Part shown: piece after piece, positions 20,211 to 28,434 of the stretch
How the letters are laid out: each line of letters starts with the position of its first letter
How positions within the stretch are numbered: the first letter of the stretch is position 1
Source: Alphaproteobacteria bacterium
GTDB taxonomy: Bacteria > Pseudomonadota > Alphaproteobacteria > ATCC43930 > CGMCC-115725
Assembly (NCBI GenBank): GCA_030041385.1
Contig: JASHNY010000095.1
Span: 1 to 48,933, forward strand
Direction: 5' to 3'
Length of the DNA stretch: 48,933 bases
The notes under the pieces: model-generated
The model's database searches: none
What the model saw: only the letters and a program-made list of their open reading frames with translations
Told to the model about the DNA's origin: nothing
Translations under genes and position numbers: made by a program

Positions 20211-20552
20211 ATGCCGCCCAAACGCAACCCGCTGAGCCTCAACTCGCTCCAGCTCAAGACCCTGACCCTGTTGCAGGAACTGGCCCGTGTCGCGGGCAGG
20301 ACGCCGCCCGACGACATGCCGGGCATCGCGATCACCGAATTGCCCGACCCGCACGGCGACCATTTCCATCTCGGCGAGGCCGTCGTCGCGGTGCGCGACG
20401 CCACCGGGCTGCGCAACCCCTCGGTATGGGCGGCGCTCGAACGCAAGGGGCTGATCCGTCCGAAACTGCCGGAGGCGGTGATCCTGACCCCGCTCGGCCA
20501 GGAATACGACACCGGATTGCGCGACTCGATCCTGCACAGAAGCAGCCACTGA
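20211..20552 (+). CDS. Hypothetical protein with winged-helix-like C terminus
   Basis: This 113-residue protein starts MPPKRNPLSLNSLQLKTLTL. The second half (NPSVWAALERKGLIRPK, then AVILTPLGQEYDTGL) has the look of a winged-helix recognition helix and wing, as in small DNA-binding proteins. The middle has a His/Asp-rich stretch (DPHGDHFHLGE). No named family is recognised. It diverges from bdhA (71 bp between starts) and converges on the HAD gene with a 3-bp gap. Confidence 0.7.
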   Translation: MPPKRNPLSLNSLQLKTLTLLQELARVAGRTPPDDMPGIAITELPDPHGDHFHLGEAVVAVRDATGLRNPSVWAALERKGLIRPKLPEAVILTPLGQEYDTGLRDSILHRSSH

Positions 20553-20555
20553 CGC

Positions 20556-21422
20556 CTACCAGACGAAGCGCCGCATCGCCCCGATCGGGCTGAGCCCGGC
20601 CTCGTCCAGCGCAGCGCCGATCCGGGCGGGATCGAGCGTATCGTCATCGCCGAACTCGCCGGCATGAATGCCGCCGGCAACGAACACGCTGTCGATTTCG
20701 GCCGCCTTGGCGCCGGCAATGTCGGTGCGTAGCGAATCGCCGATGACCAGCAGCCGCTCGCGGTCGATGATGCCGAGCAGCGGCAGGCAGGAATCGTAGA
20801 CCGAGCGGTGCGGCTTGCCGTGCCAGCGCACCTGCCCGCCGAGCTTCTCGTAATGCTGGGCCAGCGCACCGGCGCACAAGGCCGGCCGCCCGGCATGCAT
20901 GACGACCAGATCGGGGTTGGCGCACACCATCGGCAAGCCGCGCGCCGCCGCCTCGCGCAGCACCCGGTCGTAATCGTCGATCGTACTCTCCCACCCCGCT
21001 GGGCCGGTATTGAGGATGAACTCGGCCGTCTCGACCGTATCGACGATGGCGAGGCCGAGCCCGTCGCGGATTTCGAGATCGCGGTCGGAGCAGATGTGCA
21101 GGCAGCGCCGGCCGAGCGCCCGATGGAACGGGTCGTCGCGCTGCCGCAGGCACTGCCACGCCTCCTCGCCCGACGACATGATGCCGTGATAGAGCCGCGC
21201 CGGCACGCCGATCGCGGCGATGCGGCGGCCGACATCGTCGGCGCGGCGCGGCGCATTCGACAGCAGCACGATGCGCTTGCCGCCCGCGAGCAGCCGCTCC
21301 AGGCAATCGAGCACGCCGGGAAACGGCGCGACGCCGTCATGCACGACCCCCCACAGATCGAGGATGAACCCGTCGTACTGTGCGGCGATTTCGTTCATCC
21401 CGCCGATCGTTCGGACATTCAT
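20556..21422 (-). CDS. HAD-superfamily IIA hydrolase (TIGR01459-like phosphatase)
   Basis: This 288-residue HAD phosphatase has motif I DLWGVVHDG, motif II VLLSNAPRR, the GKPH lysine of motif III and the GDSLRTDIAGAK acidic motif. It matches the NagD-related subclass common in alphaproteobacteria. Its substrate, a phosphorylated small molecule, is not known. It follows pyrD by 12 bp in the same direction. Confidence 0.88.
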   Translation of the reverse strand: MNVRTIGGMNEIAAQYDGFILDLWGVVHDGVAPFPGVLDCLERLLAGGKRIVLLSNAPRRADDVGRRIAAIGVPARLYHGIMSSGEEAWQCLRQRDDPFHRALGRRCLHICSDRDLEIRDGLGLAIVDTVETAEFILNTGPAGWESTIDDYDRVLREAAARGLPMVCANPDLVVMHAGRPALCAGALAQHYEKLGGQVRWHGKPHRSVYDSCLPLLGIIDRERLLVIGDSLRTDIAGAKAAEIDSVFVAGGIHAGEFGDDDTLDPARIGAALDEAGLSPIGAMRRFVW

Positions 21423-21434
21423 GTGGCTGCGCCG

Positions 21435-22535
21435 TCAGGGTTGAGCCGCAGGGCAGGTTGTAGCACAAGCCCGGGATGCGCTGCTGCGATGGTCGGCGCC
21501 CACGGCCTCGCCGACCGAGGCAAACCCGTCGCGCCGCAACAGCGCGGCGAGCCCGGCCTTGATCCGGCCAATCAGTGCCGGACCGGCGAAGACCAGCCCG
21601 GTGTAAAGCTGTACCAGCGACGCGCCGGCACGAATCTTGGCATAGGCGTCCTCGGCGCTCGCCACCCCGCCGACCCCGACGAGCGGGATCGTGCCGCCGG
21701 TCAGTCGGTACAGGTCGGCGAGCACGGCGGTCGAGCGCGCGAAGAGCGGCCGCCCGCTGAGGCCGCCCGCCTCCTGTGCCTCCGGGCTCTTCAATTCCGG
21801 CGGCCGCGCGGTCGTGGTGTTGCCGATGACGATCCCGTCGACCTCGCGATCCTTGGCGATCGCCGCGATATCTGCACATTCCTCGGGGCCAAGGTCCGGG
21901 GCGATCTTGACTAACAGCGGAACCAGGCGGCCGCTCTGGCGCCGCGCCGCCATTACCGCGGTCACCAGCGCGTCGAGCGCGGCGCGCGCCTGCAGATCGC
22001 GAAGACCCGGCGTGTTCGGCGACGAGATGTTGATGACGAGATAATCGGCGAGCGGTGCTGCGCGGCGCACGCCCAGGGCGTAATCGGCGACGGCATCCGT
22101 GCTGTCGCGGTTCTTGCCGAGATTGACGCCGACGATGCCGTTGCGGCGCCGGGCGCCGAGCCGGGCGACGGCCGCGTCGAGCCCGCCGCTGTTGAAGCCG
22201 AGGCGGTTGATCAACGCGCCGTCGGCAGCCAGGCGAAAGACGCGCGGCCGGGGGTTGCCCGGCTGCGGCAGCGGCGTCACCGTACCGACTTCGGTAAAGC
22301 CGAAACCGAGCCGCAACACCGCGTCGGGCACGCGCCCGTCCTTGTCGAACCCGGCCGCCAAGCCGAGCGGGTTGGGGAAATGCAGGCCCCACAGCGATTG
22401 CGCCAATATTGGCGGATCGGGCGCGGCGGCGGCGCCGGCGAACCCGGCGGCGAGCGCCCGTAAGGTCAGTTCGTGGGCACGTTCCGGCGGCAATGCCCAC
22501 AATAGCGGACGGGCAAACCGGTAGAGGTCCGGCAC
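21435..22535 (-). CDS. pyrD: Dihydroorotate dehydrogenase (quinone), class 2
   Basis: PyrD oxidises dihydroorotate to orotate in pyrimidine synthesis and passes electrons to quinone. Class 2 features are the N-terminal membrane-associating helix (FARPLLWALPPERAHELTLRAL), FNSGGLDA, GVNLGKNRDS and catalytic serine in INISSPNTPGLR, with later GNTTTARP and VGVGGVAS. The start is a GTG at 22535, which gives the expected VPDLYRFARPLL beginning and lies 4 bp after the upstream stop. A GTG at 22565 would overlap the neighbour. Confidence 0.94.
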   Translation of the reverse strand: MPDLYRFARPLLWALPPERAHELTLRALAAGFAGAAAAPDPPILAQSLWGLHFPNPLGLAAGFDKDGRVPDAVLRLGFGFTEVGTVTPLPQPGNPRPRVFRLAADGALINRLGFNSGGLDAAVARLGARRRNGIVGVNLGKNRDSTDAVADYALGVRRAAPLADYLVINISSPNTPGLRDLQARAALDALVTAVMAARRQSGRLVPLLVKIAPDLGPEECADIAAIAKDREVDGIVIGNTTTARPPELKSPEAQEAGGLSGRPLFARSTAVLADLYRLTGGTIPLVGVGGVASAEDAYAKIRAGASLVQLYTGLVFAGPALIGRIKAGLAALLRRDGFASVGEAVGADHRSSASRACATTCPAAQP

Positions 22536-22539
22536 GCGA

Positions 22540-23322
22540 TCAACGCACGACGAGTTCGGCGGCACCGAGCCCTTCGACCTCGACGACGGCGCGGTCGCCC
22601 GGTTGCGGGAACTGGATCGGCACCATGCTGCCGGTCATCACGATCTGCCCGCGCCGCAGCGGGTTGCCTTCGGCGGCGCGCTTGTTGGCGAGCCAGGCCA
22701 GCGCGTTGAGCGGATGGCCCATCACGTCGCCGCCCTTGCCGGCGCCGATCTCCCGCCCGTTGATGGTCAGCCGTGCCGTCGCCGACGCCAGGTCGAGACC
22801 GCGCCATTCGGTCACCGGCGCGCCGATCACGATCCCGGCGTTCCACACGTTTCCGGCAACCATCGCGGCGGCGCTGAGGCGCTTGTAATCGTGCCGCAGA
22901 TCTTCGAGCAGCTCGATCGCCGCCATGCAGCTCTCGACCGCCGCGCCGACCCGCTCGCGGTCGCCGCCCTGCGGCAGGTCTTCGCCGAGCTGCACCGCAA
23001 TTTCGGTTTCGACTCCGAGCCGGCAATAGTCCGCCGCGGCGAGCTCGGCCCTGCCGCGATGGACCTCGCGACCGAAGACCGCGCCGTAACACGGTTCGTT
23101 AACCCCGCAAAGTCGCTGCATGATCGGGGTGGTTAGTCCGATCTTGAACCCGGCCGTCGCGCCGCGTTCGGATATTTCGAGCGTCTCGAAGGCGGCGCGG
23201 ATCGCGTAGGCCTCGTCGAGGCTCGCGGGCATCAGGTCGGGCGGCAAGATGTCGATCGGCCGGCGGGCGCGAAACACTGCGGCGATGCCTTCGGCTTTTT
23301 GCCGCACGCTGGGATCGGGCAT
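22540..23322 (-). CDS. 2-keto-4-pentenoate hydratase-like (MhpD/FAH family)
   Basis: This 260-residue protein resembles MhpD-type hydratases, which add water to 2-hydroxypentadienoate in meta-cleavage pathways of aromatics. Supporting sequence includes GFKIGLTTPIMQRLCGVNEPCYG, the metal-site region GVETEIAVQLGEDLP, and GHPLNALAWLANKRAAEGNPL. It lies between pyrD and an acyl-CoA synthetase (18 bp) in the same direction. No other meta-cleavage genes are visible, so the true substrate is uncertain. Confidence 0.8.
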   Translation of the reverse strand: MPDPSVRQKAEGIAAVFRARRPIDILPPDLMPASLDEAYAIRAAFETLEISERGATAGFKIGLTTPIMQRLCGVNEPCYGAVFGREVHRGRAELAAADYCRLGVETEIAVQLGEDLPQGGDRERVGAAVESCMAAIELLEDLRHDYKRLSAAAMVAGNVWNAGIVIGAPVTEWRGLDLASATARLTINGREIGAGKGGDVMGHPLNALAWLANKRAAEGNPLRRGQIVMTGSMVPIQFPQPGDRAVVEVEGLGAAELVVR

Positions 23323-23340
23323 TCGGCTGTTTCCTCGCCC

Positions 23341-24945
23341 TTATTTTCGCTCGCGCAATTCGCGGCGCATGATCTTGCCGGTAGCGGTCAACGGCAATTC
23401 GCCGACGAACACGATCTCGCGCGGCGCCTGATACCAGGCCAGATGCTTGCCGACAAAGCCGCGGATCTCGTCGGCCAGCGCCGGCCCGGTCTCGACCCCC
23501 GGCCGGGGCACGACAAAGGCCTTGACGATCTCGCCGCGCACCGGGTCGGGGGCGCCGACCGCCGCGGCCATCAGCACCGCGCCGTGCTTGATCAGGCAAT
23601 CCTCGATGTCGGTCGGGCCGATGCGATAGCCGCCGCTCGAGATCAGATCGTCCTCGCGGCCCTTGTACCAGATGTATCCGTCGCCATCCTCGACCGCGAC
23701 ATCGCCGGTCAGGCACCACTCGCCGGCGAATTTGGCCGCGGTCGCCGCCGGGTTGTTCCAATAGCCGAGAAACATCACCGGGTCCGGCCGGCGCACGGCG
23801 ATGATGCCGGTCTCGCCCGGGGGCACCTCCTCGCCCGCCGCCGAGACCACGGCGACCCGATGGCCCGGAACCGCGCGGCCCATCGAGCCCGGCCGCGCCG
23901 GATAGAGCGAGGCGCAGTTTGCCACCAATACATTCGCCTCGGTCTGGCCGTAGAATTCGTTGACCTGGACCCCGAGCGCCGCTTTCGACCAGGTAAGGAT
24001 GTCCTCGCCCAGCGCCTCGCCGCCGCTCGCCACCGAGCGCAGCGCAAACCCCGGGTGGACTTGGCTGCTAGTCAACCCTCGCATCATCTTCAGCGCGGTC
24101 GGCGGCAGGAAGGCGTTGCGCACCCCGTGTCGGCCCATCAGGGCGAACGCCTCCTCGGGATCGAACTTGCGCGCCCGATGCGCCAGTACCGGCACGCCGA
24201 AATAAAAGCTCGGCAGCAGCACGTCGAGGAGCCCGCCGATCCATGCCCAGTCGGCCGGCGTCCAGTAGAAATCGCCCGGCTGCGGAAAGAAATCGTGCGG
24301 CAATTGCACGCCCGGCAGGTGGCCGAGCAGCACGCGGTGGGCATGCAGCGCGCCCTTCGGCTTTCCGGTCGTGCCCGAGGTGTAGATGATCAGCGCCGGG
24401 TCGTCGGCCCCGGTATCGAGTGGCGCAAACTCCTCGCGCGCGCGGTCCAAGGTCGGCCAGAACAGCGGGTTTCCGCCGCTGTCGCCATCGGTCACCAGGA
24501 TGGTTTCGAGGTCGGCGAGTCCCGACGGGATCTTGGCCAGGTTTTCGCCGTCGGTGATCAGTGCCTTGGCCGCGCTGTCCGCGAGCCGATGTTCGATCGC
24601 GTCGGGGCCGAACTGCACGAACAGCGGCACCGCGACCGCGCCCAGCTTGTAGATCGCCAGATGCGCGATTGCGGTTTCGGGCCGCTGCGGCAACAGCACA
24701 CCCACCCGGTCGCCGGCGCCGACTCCGAACCCAGCCAGGGCGTTGGCGCAGCGGTTCGACAGCCGCTTCAGGTCGTCGAAGCCAAAGCGCTCGACCTTGC
24801 CGTCCGGCGCTTCGTAGACGAGCGCGAGGCGATTGGTGCCGTCGGCGTGGCGGTCGCAGGCTGCGACGCCGATATTGAACCGGTCCGGGACCTGCCAGCA
24901 AAACTCGCGGTAGGTTGCATCGTAGCTGTCGCGGCGCCTAAGCAT
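23341..24945 (-). CDS. AMP-forming acyl-CoA synthetase
   Basis: This 534-residue adenylate-forming enzyme carries the P-loop IIYTSGTTGKPKGA, the GQTEANV acyl/ATP motif, LTGDVAVEDGDGYIWYKGREDD and the C-terminal lysine region LPLTATGKIMRREL. The overall pattern, including WTPADWAWIGG and SSGGYRIGPTDIED, resembles medium-chain acyl-CoA or acetyl-CoA synthetases. It activates a carboxylic acid to its CoA thioester; chain length cannot be read. It is the first gene of a likely operon with the hydratase and pyrD. Confidence 0.88.
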   Translation of the reverse strand: MLRRRDSYDATYREFCWQVPDRFNIGVAACDRHADGTNRLALVYEAPDGKVERFGFDDLKRLSNRCANALAGFGVGAGDRVGVLLPQRPETAIAHLAIYKLGAVAVPLFVQFGPDAIEHRLADSAAKALITDGENLAKIPSGLADLETILVTDGDSGGNPLFWPTLDRAREEFAPLDTGADDPALIIYTSGTTGKPKGALHAHRVLLGHLPGVQLPHDFFPQPGDFYWTPADWAWIGGLLDVLLPSFYFGVPVLAHRARKFDPEEAFALMGRHGVRNAFLPPTALKMMRGLTSSQVHPGFALRSVASGGEALGEDILTWSKAALGVQVNEFYGQTEANVLVANCASLYPARPGSMGRAVPGHRVAVVSAAGEEVPPGETGIIAVRRPDPVMFLGYWNNPAATAAKFAGEWCLTGDVAVEDGDGYIWYKGREDDLISSGGYRIGPTDIEDCLIKHGAVLMAAAVGAPDPVRGEIVKAFVVPRPGVETGPALADEIRGFVGKHLAWYQAPREIVFVGELPLTATGKIMRRELRERK

Positions 24946-25207
24946 AACGCCACTTTAACCCCCTCGACGCGCGAGGCAAGCCCGCGCGATACGCGCTGCG
25001 GCGGCAGCGGCGCAGCGGGATTTTTGATCGAAGCACGGGTTCAGCCGACGCTCGATCTTGTCGCCGCGCACACCGAATGGGCGATCCTCCTCATGTGCCC
25101 GGTACCAGCCTGTTGATCGCGCCCGGCCGGACAGGCGATCGCATCGCCGGCCCGGCCGGTACGGCGGTGCCGGGGTTCGACGGGCCGGTCGAGGCGGCGC
25201 CGCGGCG
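24946..25207. other. Intergenic region, no gene seen
   Basis: This very GC-rich spacer separates the alpha/beta hydrolase (stop at 25208) from the acyl-CoA synthetase (start at 24945), both on the minus strand. Frames crossing it lack plausible starts or protein-like sequence. The promoter for the acyl-CoA synthetase should lie here, but I could not identify convincing boxes. Confidence 0.5.
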
Positions 25208-25897
25208 TCAGCGGCTACGGCCGGGCGGCGCCGCGATGGCCGGCTCTGACGGACCGGCGCCCGGCAGATGGTCGCCGATATAGGCATCGACGTGCTGCGT
25301 GATCGTATCGACGCGATCGGCAAAATTATGGTCGGCACCGGCAATCTTGCGGAAATCGATCTTGATGTCGCGCTGGTGCGACAGTTTCTGGACCAGCTTC
25401 TGCACCGAGTCGACCGGCACCAAGCTGTCCGCGTCGCCATGCAGGATCAAGCCAGATGACGGGCACGGCGCAAGAAAGGTGAAATCGTACTGGTTGGCCG
25501 GCGGCGCAACCGCGACAAACGCCTCGATCTCGGGCCGGCGCATCAACAATTGCATCCCGATCCAGGCGCCGAACGAATACCCGGCGACCCAGCAGGTTTC
25601 GGCATTGGCATTATAGGTTTGCAACCAATCGAGCGCCGCTGCGGCGTCGGCCAGTTCGCCCTCCCCGCGATCGAAGCTGCCCTGGCTGCGCCCGACGCCG
25701 CGAAAATTGAAGCGCAGCGTCGAAAACCCGCGCCGCACAAAGCACTGGTAGAGCGCGTAGACGACCCGGTTGTTCATCGTCCCGCCATGCAGCGGATGCG
25801 GATGCAATATCAGCGCCATCGGCGAAGCCGCGCGGCGGGCATGATGGTATCGCCCTTCGAGCCGCCCCTCCGGGCCGTTGAAGATAACGTCAGGCAT
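25208..25897 (-). CDS. Alpha/beta hydrolase
   Basis: This 229-residue alpha/beta hydrolase resembles the COG2945 type. It has the oxyanion region HPHPLHGGTMNNR, the nucleophile elbow GYSFGAW, an acid in LHGDADSLVP and a catalytic histidine in GADHNF. Substrate unknown. It is transcribed away from cysE, and the IscR-like site at 25911-25935 lies 13 bp in front of its ATG. On the minus strand TATAAA overlaps that site and could serve as a -10 element, so this gene may share IscR control. Confidence 0.85.
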   Translation of the reverse strand: MPDVIFNGPEGRLEGRYHHARRAASPMALILHPHPLHGGTMNNRVVYALYQCFVRRGFSTLRFNFRGVGRSQGSFDRGEGELADAAAALDWLQTYNANAETCWVAGYSFGAWIGMQLLMRRPEIEAFVAVAPPANQYDFTFLAPCPSSGLILHGDADSLVPVDSVQKLVQKLSHQRDIKIDFRKIAGADHNFADRVDTITQHVDAYIGDHLPGAGPSEPAIAAPPGRSR

Positions 25898-25910
25898 GGC
25901 CGTCTCGTTT

Positions 25911-25935
25911 ATATCCGATTGATTTACTCAGGTAT
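25911..25935. promoter_or_regulatory. Candidate IscR type 1 binding site
   Basis: This 25-bp sequence matches the E. coli type 1 IscR consensus (ATASYYGACTRWWWYAGTC then RRSTAT) at 22 of 25 positions by eye. The mismatches are at positions 4, 9 and 17. It lies between the divergent alpha/beta hydrolase and cysE-iscR genes, where negative autoregulation by [2Fe-2S] IscR would be expected. The consensus comes from gammaproteobacteria, so the match is suggestive, not proof. The half site ending CAGGTAT is the best preserved. Confidence 0.55.
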
Positions 25936-25981
25936 GAAAGGCCGCGGCCGGTGGGCGGTTGCAACCCGCTTCGGCGCTTAC

Positions 25982-26009
25982 TTGATCGGCGAAGTCGGAT
26001 AATTATATG
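25982..26009 (+). promoter_or_regulatory. Possible promoter of the cysE-iscR-isc operon
   Basis: TTGATC (25982-25987) is followed after 16 bp by TATATG (26004-26009) in an AT-rich patch that stands out in this GC-rich region. This gives a leader of about 65 nt before cysE. The spacing is one short of ideal and the -10 matches four of six positions, so this is a moderate prediction. Confidence 0.4.
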
Positions 26010-26081
26010 TTCTCTTCCGCGGCTGCGATGGCCGCAGGGGGAGCGGTGCATCGCCATGGTGACGATAACATAGGGATGGCG

Positions 26082-26828
26082 ATGGCTTTCAAGAACCTGC
26101 GCGATGAAATTGATGCGACTCTCGCGCGCGATCCGGCCGCCCGGTCGCGGATCGAGGTCGTGCTGTGCTATCCCGGCTTTCATGCGCTCCTCTATTACCG
26201 GCTCGCTCATTGGTTGTGGGAGCGCCGGTGGTTCCTGCTTGGCCGCTTCGTCTCCCATTTCGGGCGCATCCTGACCGGGATCGACATCCATCCCGGCGCC
26301 CGCATCGGCCGGCGCCTGTTCATCGACCATGGCGTCGGCGTCGTCATCGGGGAGACCGCCGAGATCGGCGATGATTGCACGCTCTACCAGGGTGTGACCC
26401 TTGGCGGCACGCGGCCGTCGCAGGATCAGAGCGGGCAGAAGCGCCATCCCACTCTCGGCAACAACGTGATCGTCGGCTCGGGCGCGCAGGTGCTGGGGCC
26501 GTTCAAGGTCGGCGACGGCGCCCGCATCGGTGCGGCGGCGGTGGTGCTGCGCGAGGTGCCGGCGGGCGCGACGATGGTCGGCAACCCGGCGCGCCAGATG
26601 CCGCGGCGCAGCGCCCGCGACGAGGCGCGGCCGGAATTCGAGCCCTACGGGGTGACCGGCGAGATCCCGGATCCGATCGCCCGTGCGCTGAACGGCCTTC
26701 TCGGCGAGGTCGCGACGCTGCGGGCCCGGCTCGACGAGGTCGAACGCGAGCGCAGCGGCGCAGACGGCTCGGCATTGCCACTGGCGGCCCGGCAGGATTG
26801 CAGTTGCGATGGCGAGCGCGCCTCGTGA
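26082..26828 (+). CDS. cysE: Serine O-acetyltransferase
   Basis: CysE makes O-acetylserine from serine and acetyl-CoA, the first step of cysteine synthesis. The 248-residue product has an N-terminal helical part ([20 protein letters not shown]) and the left-handed hexapeptide-repeat helix ([39 protein letters not shown]). The start at 26082 is chosen because AGGG lies 6 nt upstream; an ATG 6 nt earlier lacks spacing. The C terminus overlaps nothing and iscR begins 10 nt after the stop. Cysteine supply and the desulfurases downstream form one logical unit. Confidence 0.93.
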   Translation: MAFKNLRDEIDATLARDPAARSRIEVVLCYPGFHALLYYRLAHWLWERRWFLLGRFVSHFGRILTGIDIHPGARIGRRLFIDHGVGVVIGETAEIGDDCTLYQGVTLGGTRPSQDQSGQKRHPTLGNNVIVGSGAQVLGPFKVGDGARIGAAAVVLREVPAGATMVGNPARQMPRRSARDEARPEFEPYGVTGEIPDPIARALNGLLGEVATLRARLDEVERERSGADGSALPLAARQDCSCDGERAS

Positions 26829-26838
26829 GGGCGAAGCG

Positions 26839-27315
26839 ATGAAGTTGAGCACCAAAGGCCGCTATGCCGTGATGGCGATGGTCGATCTCGCCCGCCACAG
26901 CAACGGCAACCCCGTCTCCCTCGCCGAGATTGCCGAGCGGCAGGAAATCTCATTGTCCTACCTCGAACAGCTGTTCGCCCGGCTGCGCCGCGGCGGCCTG
27001 GTCAAGAGCGTGCGCGGACCGGGCGGCGGCTATCTGCTCGCGCATGACCGCGATACCACCCGCATCTCCGACATCATCCTTGCCGTCGACGAGCCGATCC
27101 GGGCGATCCGCTGCACGCCGGGCATGTCGGTCGGCTGCCGCGGCGACCGCAGCCGCTGCCTGACCCATGATCTGTGGGAGGAACTGGCCAACCAGATCCA
27201 CCTGTACCTGAGCTCGGTGTCGCTCGGCGATGTCTGCGAGAAGCGCGTGCTCGGCACCAGCGGCATCGTCCAGCGCGAGGCCTATCGCGCGATGGAAGCG
27301 GTCGTACTGCGCTGA
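26839..27315 (+). CDS. iscR: Rrf2-family Fe-S regulator IscR
   Basis: This 158-residue Rrf2-type winged-helix regulator begins MKLSTKGRYAVMAMVDLA. The cluster ligands are C92, C100, C107 and H110 (RCTPGMSVGC, then CLTHDLW). The cysteine spacing is wider than in E. coli IscR (92, 98, 104, 107). It would bind a [2Fe-2S] cluster and repress the operon when clusters are plentiful; the site at 25911-25935 is a candidate target. The ATG at 26839 is favoured over a start 30 nt upstream that would overlap cysE. Confidence 0.93.
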   Translation: MKLSTKGRYAVMAMVDLARHSNGNPVSLAEIAERQEISLSYLEQLFARLRRGGLVKSVRGPGGGYLLAHDRDTTRISDIILAVDEPIRAIRCTPGMSVGCRGDRSRCLTHDLWEELANQIHLYLSSVSLGDVCEKRVLGTSGIVQREAYRAMEAVVLR

Positions 27316-27324
27316 CGGGCCGGT

Positions 27325-28434
27325 ATGACCGCACGCGAAACCTATCTCGACTGGAATGCCACGACTCCGCTGCGGCCCGCGGCGGCGGCGGCGATGCAGG
27401 CGGCGATGGCGCATTGCGGCAACGCGTCCTCGGTGCATCGCTGGGGCCGCGCGGCGCGGCGGGGCGTCGAGCGGGCGCGCGAGAGCGTGGCCGCGCTCGT
27501 GAACCTGCCCGGTGCCCAGGTTGTCTTCACCGGCGGCGGCACCGAGGCGAACCATCTCGCGTTGATCGGCAGCGGCCGCGAGCGGGTGCTGGTGTCGGCG
27601 GTCGAGCATAGTTCGGTGTTGCAGGCGGTGCCGACGGCGGAAGCGATCCCGGTCGATGCCGACGGCATCGTGGACCTGGCTTGGCTCGAACGGCGCCTCG
27701 CCGCCGACGCAAGGCCGAGCGTGGTGTCGGTGATGTTAGCCAACAACGAAACCGGGGTGATCGAGCCGGTGCAGGAAATCGCAAAAATTGCACACTCTTA
27801 CGGCGCTTTGTTGCATTGCGACATGATCCAGGCGGCCGGCAAGATGGCGATCGATATCGGCGCGTTCGGCGCCGACCTCGCCACCCTGTCGGCGCACAAG
27901 ATCGGCGGGCCGGCGGGTGTCGGTGCACTGGTAGCCGCTCCGGGTGTCGAATTGGCGCCGATGATCCGCGGCGGTGGACAGGAGCAGGGCCGCCGCGCCG
28001 GCAGCGAGAACACGATCGGCATCGCCGGCTTTGCCGCCGCCGCCGAGACCGCCGCGGCCGAAATCGGGACTTACGACCGCGTCCGCGAGCTGCGCGACCG
28101 GCTCGAAGCGGCCTTGCCCGACGCTGCGCTCGTGATCGCCGCCGCCGCGCCGCGCCTGCCGAATACCTCGGCGATTGCGATGCCGGGGGTCGCCGCCGAA
28201 ACCCAGGTGATCGCGCTCGATCTCGCCGGGATCATGGTCAGTGCCGGCGCCGCCTGCTCGTCGGGCAAGGTCGGGCCAAGCCATGTCTTGGCGGCGATGG
28301 GGGCGGCGCCCGAAATCCTCCGCTCGACGATCCGCGTCAGCCTCGGCTGGGCCACCACCCAGGCCGATATCGAGCATTTTCTCGACGCCTGGACGGGGCT
28401 GCATCGCCGGCTGCGGCGCAGGCGGGCGGCATGA
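27325..28434 (+). CDS. Cysteine desulfurase (NifS-like), first of two
   Basis: This 369-residue class V PLP enzyme removes sulfur from cysteine as an enzyme-bound persulfide. It has YLDWNATTPL, the VFTGGGTEANHLAL loop, the PLP lysine K192 in LSAHKIGGPAG and the persulfide cysteine in SAGAACSSGKVGPSHVL. Both catalytic residues are present, so it is likely active. The gene follows iscR by 9 nt, and its stop overlaps the next start (ATGA at 28431-28434). A second, clearly different desulfurase follows directly. Confidence 0.92.
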   Translation: MTARETYLDWNATTPLRPAAAAAMQAAMAHCGNASSVHRWGRAARRGVERARESVAALVNLPGAQVVFTGGGTEANHLALIGSGRERVLVSAVEHSSVLQAVPTAEAIPVDADGIVDLAWLERRLAADARPSVVSVMLANNETGVIEPVQEIAKIAHSYGALLHCDMIQAAGKMAIDIGAFGADLATLSAHKIGGPAGVGALVAAPGVELAPMIRGGGQEQGRRAGSENTIGIAGFAAAAETAAAEIGTYDRVRELRDRLEAALPDAALVIAAAAPRLPNTSAIAMPGVAAETQVIALDLAGIMVSAGAACSSGKVGPSHVLAAMGAAPEILRSTIRVSLGWATTQADIEHFLDAWTGLHRRLRRRRAA

